Positions 56,923 to 64,000 of a stretch of 64,000 nt of DNA are shown one piece after another. Below the pieces are notes generated by a model. That model saw nothing but the letters and a program-made list of their open reading frames with translations. It searched no databases and was not told where the DNA came from. A program made the position numbers and the translations under genes. The stretch covers positions 3,912-67,911 of the forward strand of contig CABQHM010000012.1 in NCBI GenBank assembly GCA_902464015.1. The letters run 5' to 3'. How positions within the stretch are numbered: position 1 is the first letter of the stretch; the number at the start of each line of letters is the position of its first letter. This stretch comes from an uncultured Coriobacteriales bacterium (GTDB lineage Bacteria; Actinomycetota; Coriobacteriia; Coriobacteriales; UMGS124).

Positions 56923-59178
56923 GTGAGTGAAGAGAACAACGACAAGAAGAAGGCCGGCAAGTCTGTAGACGCCGGCAAGCCCGACGCAAAGGGCGACAAG
57001 CGCGAGGAAGAACGTCGCGCGAAGATGAAGGAGCTCCTCAATCCCATCGACGGCACGGCTGACAAAAACGCCGGTCCGCGCAAGCCCAACTGGCGCAGCA
57101 TCCTGCTGTATGCGCTCATCCTCGTGGTTGTCGCGGTGGCCGTGGGCAGCGCCATGCAGCGCCAGGCCAACGAGAACACGGTGGAGCTCGCCACGAGCGA
57201 GTTCGTGAGCGCCGTCGAGGACGGCCAGGTCAGCGAGGCAACCTACGTCGCGATGACCTACACCATCAAGGGCGAGTACTGGCCCGAGGCCGACAAGATC
57301 GGCGATGAGAACGCCCTCGCGCCCTTCACTTCTACCTACTTGGGCACCGACTCGCTGGCCGAGCTCATGGCTTCCCACCCCGAAGTCAAGTATGTGGCCG
57401 ACGTCTCCACGACGCCCACCTGGGTCTCTCTGCTCACGAGCATGCTGCCGATGCTCATCCTCATCGGCGTCATGGTGTACTTCATGAACAAGTTCTCCGA
57501 CCCCACGGGCGGCGCCATGGGCTTCGGCAAGACGAAGGCCCAGACGACCGACGCCACCCGTCCCAAGGTCTGCTTCGACGACGTCGCCGGTTGCGACGAG
57601 GCTATCGAGGAGCTCAAGGAGATCAAGGACTACCTCGACAACCCCGCGAAGTACCAGGACCTCGGCGCCAAGATCCCGCACGGCGTGCTGCTTGTGGGCC
57701 CTCCCGGCACCGGTAAGACGTTACTTGCCAAGGCCGTGGCCGGTGAGGCCGGCGTGCCGTTCTTCCAGATTTCCGGTTCGGGCTTTGTCGAGATGTTCGT
57801 CGGTGTGGGTGCCTCCCGCGTGCGCGACCTGTTCGCCAAGGCCAAGGAGCAGGCTCCCTCCATTATCTTTATCGATGAGATCGACGCCGTGGGTCGCCAA
57901 CGCGGCACGGGCGTGGGCGGCGGTCACGACGAGCGCGAGCAGACTCTAAACCAGCTGCTTGTTGAGATGGACGGTTTCGAGGAGCACCAGAGCGTCATCC
58001 TCATGGCTGCCACGAACCGCCCCGACGTCCTTGACCCGGCTCTTCTGCGCCCCGGCCGCTTCGACCGCCAGGTCACGGTGGACCGTCCCGACGTGAAGGG
58101 CCGCGAGGCCATCCTGGGCATCCACGCGCGCAACAAGCCCCTCTCGACTGACGTCGACCTTGCCCGCGTCGCTCAGCTCACACCCGGTTTCTCCGGCGCC
58201 GACCTGGGCAACCTCATGAACGAGAGTGCCCTTCTCGCCGCCCGTCGCGGCCATGAGCGCATCGGCATGGATGAGATCACTGAGTCGATGGAGCGTTGCA
58301 TCGCCGGTCCCGCGCGCAAGAGCCGCGTCATGACCGACATCGAGCGCAAGACCATTGCCTACCACGAGTCGGGCCACGCGCTTGTGGGCCACATGCTCGC
58401 CAACGCCGACCCGGTCAAGAAGATCAGCATCATCCCCCGCGGCCAGGCTTTGGGTTACACGCTTTCGATGCCTGATGAGGACCACTTCCTGCAGACGCGC
58501 AACTCCATGCTCGACAGCCTTGCCATGATGCTGGGCGGCCGCACCGCCGAGGAGCTCTTCTGCGACGATATCACCACCGGCGCCTCCAACGACATCGAGC
58601 GCGCCACGAAGGTGGCCCGCAGCATGGTTGTGAGCTACGGCATGTGCGAGGAGCTTGGGCCCCAGATGTACGGCGAGCCCAACCACGAGGTCTTCCTGGG
58701 CCGCGACATCGCCACGCAGGGCAATTACTCGCCCGAGACAGCGCACCGCATCGACCTCGAGGTCTCGCGCCTCATCAAGGAGGCCCACGAGCGCGCCCGC
58801 AAGGTGCTGTCTGAGAACGCCGAGCAGATGCACCTCATGGCGACCGTGCTGCTCGAGCGCGAGACGGTGGACGGCGATGCCTGCCAGGCGCTGCTCGACA
58901 ACCGCTGGCAGGAGTACCTGGCCGGCGAGGCCGAACAGAAGGCCAAGGTCGCTGCTGCCGACGCCGCCAAGACGGCCGAAGAGCGCGCCGCCAAGGAGGC
59001 AGAGAACCAGCTCCCCGAGGCTGAGTCCGTGGTGAAGGTCGATTCCTGCGACGCCGAGGTGCGCACGAACGCCGACGGCTCCACCACCGTCGTCTACGAC
59101 GGCCACGCTCAGACCTTGCCCCCTGTTGAGGGCGAGCCTGGCAAGGATGGCCAGGACGAGGAGAAGAAGGCTGAGTAG
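56923..59178 (+). CDS. ftsH: ATP-dependent zinc metalloprotease FtsH
   Basis: 751 residues; membrane AAA+ protease for quality control and regulatory turnover. A Lys/Asp/Glu-rich cytoplasmic N terminus of about 55 residues is longer than usual. Two membrane helices (about 59-78 and 167-188) flank an outside domain. Then come the AAA module with GPPGTGKT (259-266), IIFIDEIDAVGRQRG and the SRH region ATNRPDVLDPALLRPGRFDRQ. The protease site is HESGH (481-485). A Glu/Ala-rich C-terminal tail follows. GTG 56923 with AAGGAG seven bases upstream. Last gene before a strong terminator. Confidence 0.97.
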   Translation: MSEENNDKKKAGKSVDAGKPDAKGDKREEERRAKMKELLNPIDGTADKNAGPRKPNWRSILLYALILVVVAVAVGSAMQRQANENTVELATSEFVSAVEDGQVSEATYVAMTYTIKGEYWPEADKIGDENALAPFTSTYLGTDSLAELMASHPEVKYVADVSTTPTWVSLLTSMLPMLILIGVMVYFMNKFSDPTGGAMGFGKTKAQTTDATRPKVCFDDVAGCDEAIEELKEIKDYLDNPAKYQDLGAKIPHGVLLVGPPGTGKTLLAKAVAGEAGVPFFQISGSGFVEMFVGVGASRVRDLFAKAKEQAPSIIFIDEIDAVGRQRGTGVGGGHDEREQTLNQLLVEMDGFEEHQSVILMAATNRPDVLDPALLRPGRFDRQVTVDRPDVKGREAILGIHARNKPLSTDVDLARVAQLTPGFSGADLGNLMNESALLAARRGHERIGMDEITESMERCIAGPARKSRVMTDIERKTIAYHESGHALVGHMLANADPVKKISIIPRGQALGYTLSMPDEDHFLQTRNSMLDSLAMMLGGRTAEELFCDDITTGASNDIERATKVARSMVVSYGMCEELGPQMYGEPNHEVFLGRDIATQGNYSPETAHRIDLEVSRLIKEAHERARKVLSENAEQMHLMATVLLERETVDGDACQALLDNRWQEYLAGEAEQKAKVAAADAAKTAEERAAKEAENQLPEAESVVKVDSCDAEVRTNADGSTTVVYDGHAQTLPPVEGEPGKDGQDEEKKAE

Positions 59179-59214
59179 GCCAGCCTGCAGCACCACATAA
59201 GTGTTCCCAAGAAG

Positions 59215-59255
59215 AAGGGGCGGCCCGCCGTGAGCATGGCGGGCCGCCCCCTTTT
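59215..59255 (+). terminator. terminator of tilS-hpt-ftsH
   Basis: GGGGCGGCCCGCC (59217-59229) and GGCGGGCCGCCCC (59238-59250) are perfectly complementary with an 8-base loop, followed by CTTTTG. Confidence 0.9.
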
Positions 59256-59345
59256 GTGCGGGATTATGTCGGAAGCATGGCGGATGGGACGGTCAAGGTA
59301 CCGAGCACGCCGGGCGCAAACACGGGAAGGCGCAGGAAACGGGGC

Positions 59346-60305
59346 CTAGCCAATCAATACGGCGATCAGCCACACGCCGGCAACCACGACGGTGCCCTTG
59401 CTCGTGGGGGCCATGAGGCAGTCGAACTTCTCGTGGTCGGCCATGGTCCACATGACGGCGACCACGCGCGCCCAGCTCATGAAGGAGACCGTGACGATGA
59501 AGAAGGGCAGGAAGTTCCTGATGCCCAGCATGCCCAGGCTCACGAGGAAGAGAATGGCGCCACCGGCGAGAAGCGCCGTCTCATACATGCGCATCTTGGG
59601 GTCGCCGAGCATGTTGGCCACGGTGCGCTTGCCCTTGGCAGCGTCGCGCTTGGCGTCGCGCATGTTGTTCACGTTCATGACGGCCATGACGGGAAGCCCC
59701 AGGGCGATGCCGGCAACAAGGCTTACAAGCGTGAATTCATGCAGGTAGAGGAAGGTACCGCCCACCACGGCCACGACGCCGAAGAACAGAAAGCTCATGA
59801 AGTCGCCCAGGCCGATGTAGCCGTAGGGGTGCTTGCCGATGGTGTAGCAGATGGCGGCGGCTATGCAGGCCACGCCGAGCACCACGAACACAACGATGGC
59901 GGTCCAACTCGACCCCGTCATGGCAGGGCCGCCGGAAAAGGCGACGAGGATGAGGGCGACGCCGACGGCGAAGGTGAGCACGCACGTGCCGACAAGGGCC
60001 AGCTTCATCTGCTTCATGGTGATGACGCCGCGCTGAAGTCCGCGCTTGGGCCCCACGCGCGTCTCGTCGTCCAGGCCGTGGGAGAGGTCGCCGTAGTCGT
60101 CGGCGAAGTTGGCGATGATCTGCAGAAGGATGCTTGTGACGAACATGAGCACGAGGACCTCGATGCGGAACTGGCCTGCCGCCGCTGCGATGCCTGCGGC
60201 TACGACCGACCCCGCCGCCGCTAGGGGCAGGGTGCGCGGGCGCATTGCCTCAATCCACGCAGCGCGCACCTGCTGCTTGTTGGTAGTGCCTGTTGCCTCG
60301 CTCAT
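59346..60305 (-). CDS. menA: 1,4-dihydroxy-2-naphthoate polyprenyltransferase
   Basis: 319 residues; UbiA-family membrane prenyltransferase that attaches the polyprenyl chain in menaquinone synthesis. AWIEAMRPRTLPLAAAG at the start, then LLQIIANFADDYGDLSHGLDDETRVGPKRGL (first Asp-rich motif, NxxxDxxxD type) and MNVNNMRDAKRDAAKGKRTVANMLG (second Asp-rich motif) are diagnostic of MenA. About eight or nine membrane helices. ATG 60305 has AGGAG six bases upstream. It implies a menaquinone-dependent electron transport chain; no other men gene is in the window. Confidence 0.93.
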   Translation of the reverse strand: MSEATGTTNKQQVRAAWIEAMRPRTLPLAAAGSVVAAGIAAAAGQFRIEVLVLMFVTSILLQIIANFADDYGDLSHGLDDETRVGPKRGLQRGVITMKQMKLALVGTCVLTFAVGVALILVAFSGGPAMTGSSWTAIVVFVVLGVACIAAAICYTIGKHPYGYIGLGDFMSFLFFGVVAVVGGTFLYLHEFTLVSLVAGIALGLPVMAVMNVNNMRDAKRDAAKGKRTVANMLGDPKMRMYETALLAGGAILFLVSLGMLGIRNFLPFFIVTVSFMSWARVVAVMWTMADHEKFDCLMAPTSKGTVVVAGVWLIAVLIG

Positions 60306-60655
60306 GCTGTGCTCCTGAATGTCTCGTACAACTACATATGGTGTTCAAGTATGACCTCAGGTGCCGCACAGGTTGTGGAGAAAGCCTGCCGCTCGCCGAC
60401 TTGGGGCCTGGGGAAGGATATGTGCGGCTGCTCCATCGCCGTGCGGGCAAAGTCCCAGCACAGTCGCCTATTCTGCCAACGGCGCTCCCTTTTTGCCCGC
60501 AAGCCCTTGACTCGTTGACCTGCTCGTTCGCGAGAACCATACATATAGTCAATCGTATGTTTATAAACACAACATCATGTGGTGGCTCTTCTTGTCCGAA
60601 ACAAAGGCTATCATTGCTTCCGCTAGTTACGACAGTGAAAGGTTGGTGCACTCCC
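60306..60655. other. 350-base divergent region between menA and nrdD with long-range stems
   Basis: No coding frame supported. GCCGCACA (60363-60370) is complementary to TGTGCGGC (60421-60428), and TGCGGGCAAA (60442-60451) to TTTGCCCGCA (60492-60501), two perfect long-range stems. Closer to nrdD, TTGACC (60515-60520) with TACATA (60540-60545) is a poor promoter candidate. ACATA (60541-60545) and TATGT (60556-60560) form an inverted repeat that could be an NrdR-type operator. Orientation and function of the structured part are unknown. Confidence 0.4.
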
Positions 60656-62878
60656 ATGAAGATTCTGAAGCGCAACGGCTCGGAGGAGACGTTCGACGTA
60701 ACTAAGATTGTCAACGCCATCGCCAAGGCCAACGCCGTCGTTGACGAGGACCACAGGCTTCCCGCCTTCATGGTGCGCCGCATCGCCGACAAGGTGGAGG
60801 ACGCCTGCGCCACCTGCGGTCACACGGTGTCGGTCGAAGAGGTGCAGGACATGGTGGAGGACCAGATCATGGCCGCCGAGGCCTTCGAGGTCGCCCGCCA
60901 CTACATCACCTACCGCTACGTGCAGAACATCAAGCGCACCCGCAACACCACCGACGACAAGATCCTGTCGCTCATTGAGTGCAACAACGAGGAGGTCATG
61001 CAGGAGAACTCCAACAAGAACCCCACTGTGAACTCCGTGCAGCGCGACTACATGGCCGGCGAGGTCTCCAAGGACCTGACGCGCCGCATGCTGCTGCCCG
61101 AGGACGTGGTGAAGGCTCACGAGGAGGGCATCATCCACTTCCATGACTCCGACTACTTTGCCCAGCACATCCACAACTGCGACCTGGTGAACCTGGAGGA
61201 CATGCTGCAGAACGGCACGGTCATCTCCGGCACGCTCATCGAGCGCCCGCACAGCTTCTCCACCGCCTGCAACATCGCCACGCAGATCATCGCCCAGGTC
61301 GCTTCCTCCCAGTACGGCGGCCAGTCCATCTCGCTTACCCACCTGGCCCCCTTCGTCGACGTGAGCCGTCAGAAGATTGCCCGCGACGCCAAGGCCGAGA
61401 TGGAGGAGCTCGGCGTGGAGGTTTCTGCCGAGAAGCTTCAGGAGGTCGTTGAGAAGCGCCTGCGCGAAGAGGTCAAGCGCGGCGTGCAGACCATCCAGTA
61501 CCAGGTCGTCACGCTCATGACCACCAACGGCCAGGCCCCCTTCATCACCGTGTTCATGTACCTCAACGAGGCCCGCAGCGAGCGCGAGAAGCTCGACCTC
61601 GCCATGATCGTCGAGGAGATGCTGCGCCAGCGCTACGAGGGCGTGAAGAACGAGGCCGGCGTGTGGATCACCCCCGCCTTCCCCAAGCTCATCTATGTGC
61701 TCGAGGACGACAACATCGAGGAGGGCCAGCCCTTCTTCTACCTCACCCAGATGGCCGCCAAGTGCACCGCCAAGCGCATGGTGCCCGACTACATCTCCGA
61801 AAAGAAGATGAAGGAGCTCAAGCTTTCCAAGGGCGAGAAGCCCGGCGAGGGCGATTGCTACACCTGCATGGGCTGCCGCAGCTTCCTGACGCCCGACCGC
61901 AGCGGCAACGGCTTCAACAACGTGGCCAACGCCGGCAACTACGACCCCACGAAGCCCAAGTACTACGGCCGCTTCAACCAGGGCGTCGTCACCATCAACC
62001 TGCCCGACGTGGCGCTTTCCAGCGGCGGCGACATGAACAAGTTCTGGGCTGTGTTCGATGAGCGCCTCGATCTGTGCTACCGCGCGCTCATGTGCCGCCA
62101 CAAGCGCCTCAAGGGCACGCTTTCCGACGCCGCCCCCATCCTGTGGCAGTACGGCGCCCTTGCCCGTCTCAAGAAGGGCGAGCCCATCGACAAGCTGCTC
62201 GTGGGCGGTTACTCCACCATCTCCCTGGGCTACGCGGGCCTGTACGAGTGCGTGAAGTACATGACCGGCAAGTCGCACACCGACTCCGAGGCCACGCCGT
62301 TCGCCCTCGAGGTCATGCAGCACATGAACGACAAGTGCAACGAGTGGAAGGCCGCCACCGACATCGACTTCTCGCTGTACGGCACGCCGCTCGAGTCCAC
62401 GACCTACAAGTTCGCCAAGGCCCTGCAGCGCCGCTTCGGCGTCATCGAGGGCATCACCGACAAGGGCTACATCACCAACAGCTATCACGTTCATGTGAGC
62501 GAGCATATCGACGCCTTCACGAAGCTCAAGTTTGAGAGCGAGTTCCAGCGTCTGTCGCCGGGCGGCGCCATCAGCTACGTCGAGGTGCCCAACATGCAGG
62601 ACAACCTCGAGGCCGTCATTGCCGTGCTGCGCTACATCTACGACAACATCATGTACGCCGAGCTCAACACCAAGAGCGACTACTGCCAGGAGTGCGGCTA
62701 CGACGGCGAGATCCAGATTGTCGAGGATGACGGCAAGCTCGTGTGGGAGTGCCCCAAGTGCGGCAACCGCGACCAGGCCAAGCTGAACGTCGCCCGCCGT
62801 ACCTGCGGCTACATCGGCACCCAGTTCTGGAACCAGGGTCGCACGGAGGAGATCAAGGACAGGGTGCTTCACCTGTAA
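60656..62878 (+). CDS. nrdD: anaerobic ribonucleoside-triphosphate reductase
   Basis: 740 residues; class III glycyl-radical enzyme that makes dNTPs without oxygen. An N-terminal ATP-cone (MKILKRNGSEETFDVTKIVNAI, about 1-90) precedes the barrel with HFHDSDYFAQHIHNCDLVNL, HSFSTACNIATQIIAQVAS and CMGCRSFLTPD. The C-terminal zinc site is formed by CQECGY and CPKCGN, and the glycyl-radical loop RRTCGYIG has Gly718. ATG 60656 follows GAAAGG. The activase gene nrdG is downstream, separated by a 391-base repeat-containing gap rather than the usual short spacing. It indicates anaerobic growth. Confidence 0.97.
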   Translation: MKILKRNGSEETFDVTKIVNAIAKANAVVDEDHRLPAFMVRRIADKVEDACATCGHTVSVEEVQDMVEDQIMAAEAFEVARHYITYRYVQNIKRTRNTTDDKILSLIECNNEEVMQENSNKNPTVNSVQRDYMAGEVSKDLTRRMLLPEDVVKAHEEGIIHFHDSDYFAQHIHNCDLVNLEDMLQNGTVISGTLIERPHSFSTACNIATQIIAQVASSQYGGQSISLTHLAPFVDVSRQKIARDAKAEMEELGVEVSAEKLQEVVEKRLREEVKRGVQTIQYQVVTLMTTNGQAPFITVFMYLNEARSEREKLDLAMIVEEMLRQRYEGVKNEAGVWITPAFPKLIYVLEDDNIEEGQPFFYLTQMAAKCTAKRMVPDYISEKKMKELKLSKGEKPGEGDCYTCMGCRSFLTPDRSGNGFNNVANAGNYDPTKPKYYGRFNQGVVTINLPDVALSSGGDMNKFWAVFDERLDLCYRALMCRHKRLKGTLSDAAPILWQYGALARLKKGEPIDKLLVGGYSTISLGYAGLYECVKYMTGKSHTDSEATPFALEVMQHMNDKCNEWKAATDIDFSLYGTPLESTTYKFAKALQRRFGVIEGITDKGYITNSYHVHVSEHIDAFTKLKFESEFQRLSPGGAISYVEVPNMQDNLEAVIAVLRYIYDNIMYAELNTKSDYCQECGYDGEIQIVEDDGKLVWECPKCGNRDQAKLNVARRTCGYIGTQFWNQGRTEEIKDRVLHL

Positions 62879-62908
62879 GTGCTCCCGGGGGCCTCAGGGC
62901 TTTATCCC

Positions 62909-63016
62909 GTGCTCAAACAGTCCTCGTACCGAGGGCTTGGGGCCAATCGCGCTTATGCATGCAGGCATGCAACGCGCCTTTGACCCCAAACCCTCACTGC
63001 GGAACTGCGCCAGAAC
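62909..63016 (-). repeat. modular palindromic repeat, inverted copy
   Basis: In the 62879-63269 gap between nrdD and nrdG. On the minus strand the unit is GTTCTGGCGCAGTTCCGCAG (63016-62997), then a 70-base spacer that itself forms a hairpin (AGGGTTTGGGG/CCCCAAGCCCT with a TGCATGCCTGCATGCA apex), then CGAGGACTGTTTGAGCAC (62926-62909). Both conserved arms are perfect inverted matches to the copy at 63186-63234, so the two bound a 326-bp segment. Confidence 0.85.
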
Positions 63017-63185
63017 AAAGGCCCCGGCCCCTTGCGCATCTCCCGGTAAAGGCAGGGGAGCGCGAAAACCCTGGGCAGCCTGCGGGCGCGGTGGCTTGCT
63101 GGAAGCTTGCAAGTGAATACCCCCAAAGCCCTCAAGCAACTTGCTGGATGTGTTTCGTAGTTAGCAAGCGCAGGCGGCGGGTAAG

Positions 63186-63234
63186 GTTCTGGCGCAGTTC
63201 CGCAGCCGCGAAGCGGCGAGGACTGTTTGAGCAC
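63186..63234 (+). repeat. modular palindromic repeat, direct copy
   Basis: GTTCTGGCGCAGTTCCGCAG (63186-63205), a small hairpin CCGCGAAGCGG, then CGAGGACTGTTTGAGCAC (63217-63234). Same two arms as 62909-63016 and, with changes, 14250-14316. The hairpin between the arms differs at every copy. It ends 35 bases before nrdG. Confidence 0.85.
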
Positions 63235-63269
63235 AGAACCTTACCCCCCGCTCCGAGAAAGGCCCCCGT

Positions 63270-63860
63270 ATGAACTACGCCAACATCAAGTATTGCGACA
63301 TCGCCAATGGCCCCGGTGTGCGTACGACGCTCTTTGTCTCGGGGTGCCGGGTGCATTGCCCAGGGTGCTTCAACGAGGTGGCGTGGGACTTTTGTTCGGG
63401 CGAGGTGTTTGACGACGCGGTGGCGCAGCGCATCTGGGATAGCCTGGAGGCGCCATGGGTGGAAGGCATCACGGTGCTGGGAGGGGAGCCCTTTGAGCCT
63501 GAGAACCAGGCGGCGCTGCGGCCGTTCCTCGAGGAGACGCGTCGTCGTTTCCCCGCCAAGAGCATCTGGTGCTTCACGGGATACCTGCTTGACCGCGACA
63601 TCCTGCCTGTGGGTGGTCGCAAACGCACGCCTGATACCGATGGCCTGCTCGCATGCCTTGACGTGCTGGTAGACGGGCCTTTCCTGCAGGCCGAGTACGA
63701 CGTCTCCCTGCGCTTCCGCGGCTCTGCCAACCAGCGCATCATCGACGTGCCTGTCACCCTCGCTGCCTATCAGGCAGCTTTCTCCCACAACGAAGACCTC
63801 GCCGCCTTCTCGCCTGTCATCTGGCACGACCAGAAGCTCTACGAGACCCGCGGACTGTAG
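63270..63860 (+). CDS. nrdG: anaerobic ribonucleotide reductase activating protein
   Basis: 196 residues; radical SAM activase that installs the glycyl radical on NrdD. The 4Fe-4S motif is CRVHCPGC (C26, C30, C33). NYANIKYCDIANGPGVRTTLFVSG is the usual opening, TVLGGEPFEPEN the GGE SAM motif, and IWCFTGYLLD follows. It has a somewhat longer C terminus than the shortest family members. ATG 63270 has GAAAGG about nine bases upstream. Confidence 0.95.
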   Translation: MNYANIKYCDIANGPGVRTTLFVSGCRVHCPGCFNEVAWDFCSGEVFDDAVAQRIWDSLEAPWVEGITVLGGEPFEPENQAALRPFLEETRRRFPAKSIWCFTGYLLDRDILPVGGRKRTPDTDGLLACLDVLVDGPFLQAEYDVSLRFRGSANQRIIDVPVTLAAYQAAFSHNEDLAAFSPVIWHDQKLYETRGL

Positions 63861-63885
63861 TCACGCAACACGGCACGTCAGGCAA

Positions 63886-63924
63886 TTAACTCGGTTCCTC
63901 CCGACTCGGATAAAACCGAGTTAA
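63886..63924. repeat. inverted repeat downstream of nrdG
   Basis: TTAACTCGGTT (63886-63896) and AACCGAGTTAA (63914-63924) are perfectly complementary. ACTCGGAT recurs at 63904-63911 and 63926-63933. Further on GGGGCT/AGCCCC (63946-63951, 63960-63965) and the 12-base palindrome CGGACCGGTCCG (63988-63999) run to the window edge. These may be operator or terminator parts of the next locus. Confidence 0.5.
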
Positions 63925-64000
63925 AACTCGGATATGTCGTTTGAGGGGGCTGTAACAAAAGCCCCTATAACGAATTCACGCCCCGTTCGGACCGGTCCGG

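Noticed and set aside
60340..60520. Cobalamin riboswitch controlling nrdD
   Set aside because: The conserved core and B12 box were not found on either strand; only generic stems are present.

Overview
This window looks like chromosome of a Gram-positive, high-GC bacterium of the class Coriobacteriia (Collinsella/Olsenella/Eggerthella group). That assignment is inference from gene content and codon use: strong G/C third positions, AGGAGG-type ribosome sites with frequent GTG/TTG starts, a DAP-type cell wall (lysA), MenA, a SARP/MalT-type regulator, Tad-pilus pieces at the left edge and anaerobic ribonucleotide reduction (nrdDG). No phage, insertion sequence or CRISPR array was seen. Almost every large gene is a recognisable core gene.

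Layout. 1-2145: end of a Tad-type pilus locus plus a DUF192 gene. 2200-2640: tRNA-Phe and a convergent tRNA-Leu. 2770-4131: lysA. 4380-5840: infC-rpmI-rplT behind a leader with an attenuator-like hairpin; infC appears to start at AUA. 6150-9816 (minus): a large surface protein followed by the WecA/TagO-type glycan initiator. 10019-10452: an unannotated structured RNA (6S-like) and tRNA-Ala. 10565-14076: argJBD. 14085-14732: structured repeats, a bidirectional terminator and RNase P RNA (minus). 14824-20662 (minus): a five-gene dlt-like cassette (adenylation enzyme, PLP decarboxylase, carrier protein, MBOAT, SGNH). 20981-25268: argF-argR-argG-small membrane ORF-argH. 25497-27608 (minus): class A PBP. 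27876-29084: tyrS. 29353-32694: MalT/SARP-type regulator. 32915-38774: secA, prfB and a split transketolase. 39084-45845: ftsEX, rnr, a TPR protein, smpB, a patatin (minus) and tmRNA. 45952-53700: rph and murI (minus), glycerate kinase, an LCP protein, a GNAT (minus), nadE and a small tail-anchored protein (minus). 53926-59178: hsp20, tandem palindromic repeats, tilS-hpt-ftsH. 59346-60305 (minus): menA. 60656-63860: nrdD and nrdG separated by an intergenic repeat element.

How genes work together. The two arg clusters give the acetyl-cycle arginine pathway (ArgJ, B, D, F, G, H) with the ArgR repressor; argC is not in the window. Translation and rescue genes cluster (infC operon, prfB, rnr-smpB-ssrA, tilS). 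Wall and envelope functions recur (lysA, wecA, PBP, LCP, murI, ftsEX and the dlt-like cassette).

The best candidate for an undescribed system is the cassette at 14824-20662. It has every part of a D-alanylation (dlt) machine plus a translationally coupled DAP/ornithine-decarboxylase-family enzyme. Its adenylation pocket carries Lys where DltA has Met, and its MBOAT ends in a Tyr motif like the one DltX supplies. I infer that it esterifies a surface polymer with a decarboxylated amino acid (for example a gamma-aminobutyryl group) or a related unusual residue rather than D-alanine. Secondary items are a NadE whose glutaminase domain lacks its catalytic triad, a release factor 2 with SPT instead of SPF, non-AUG starts for infC and possibly murI, and two families of palindromic intergenic repeats.
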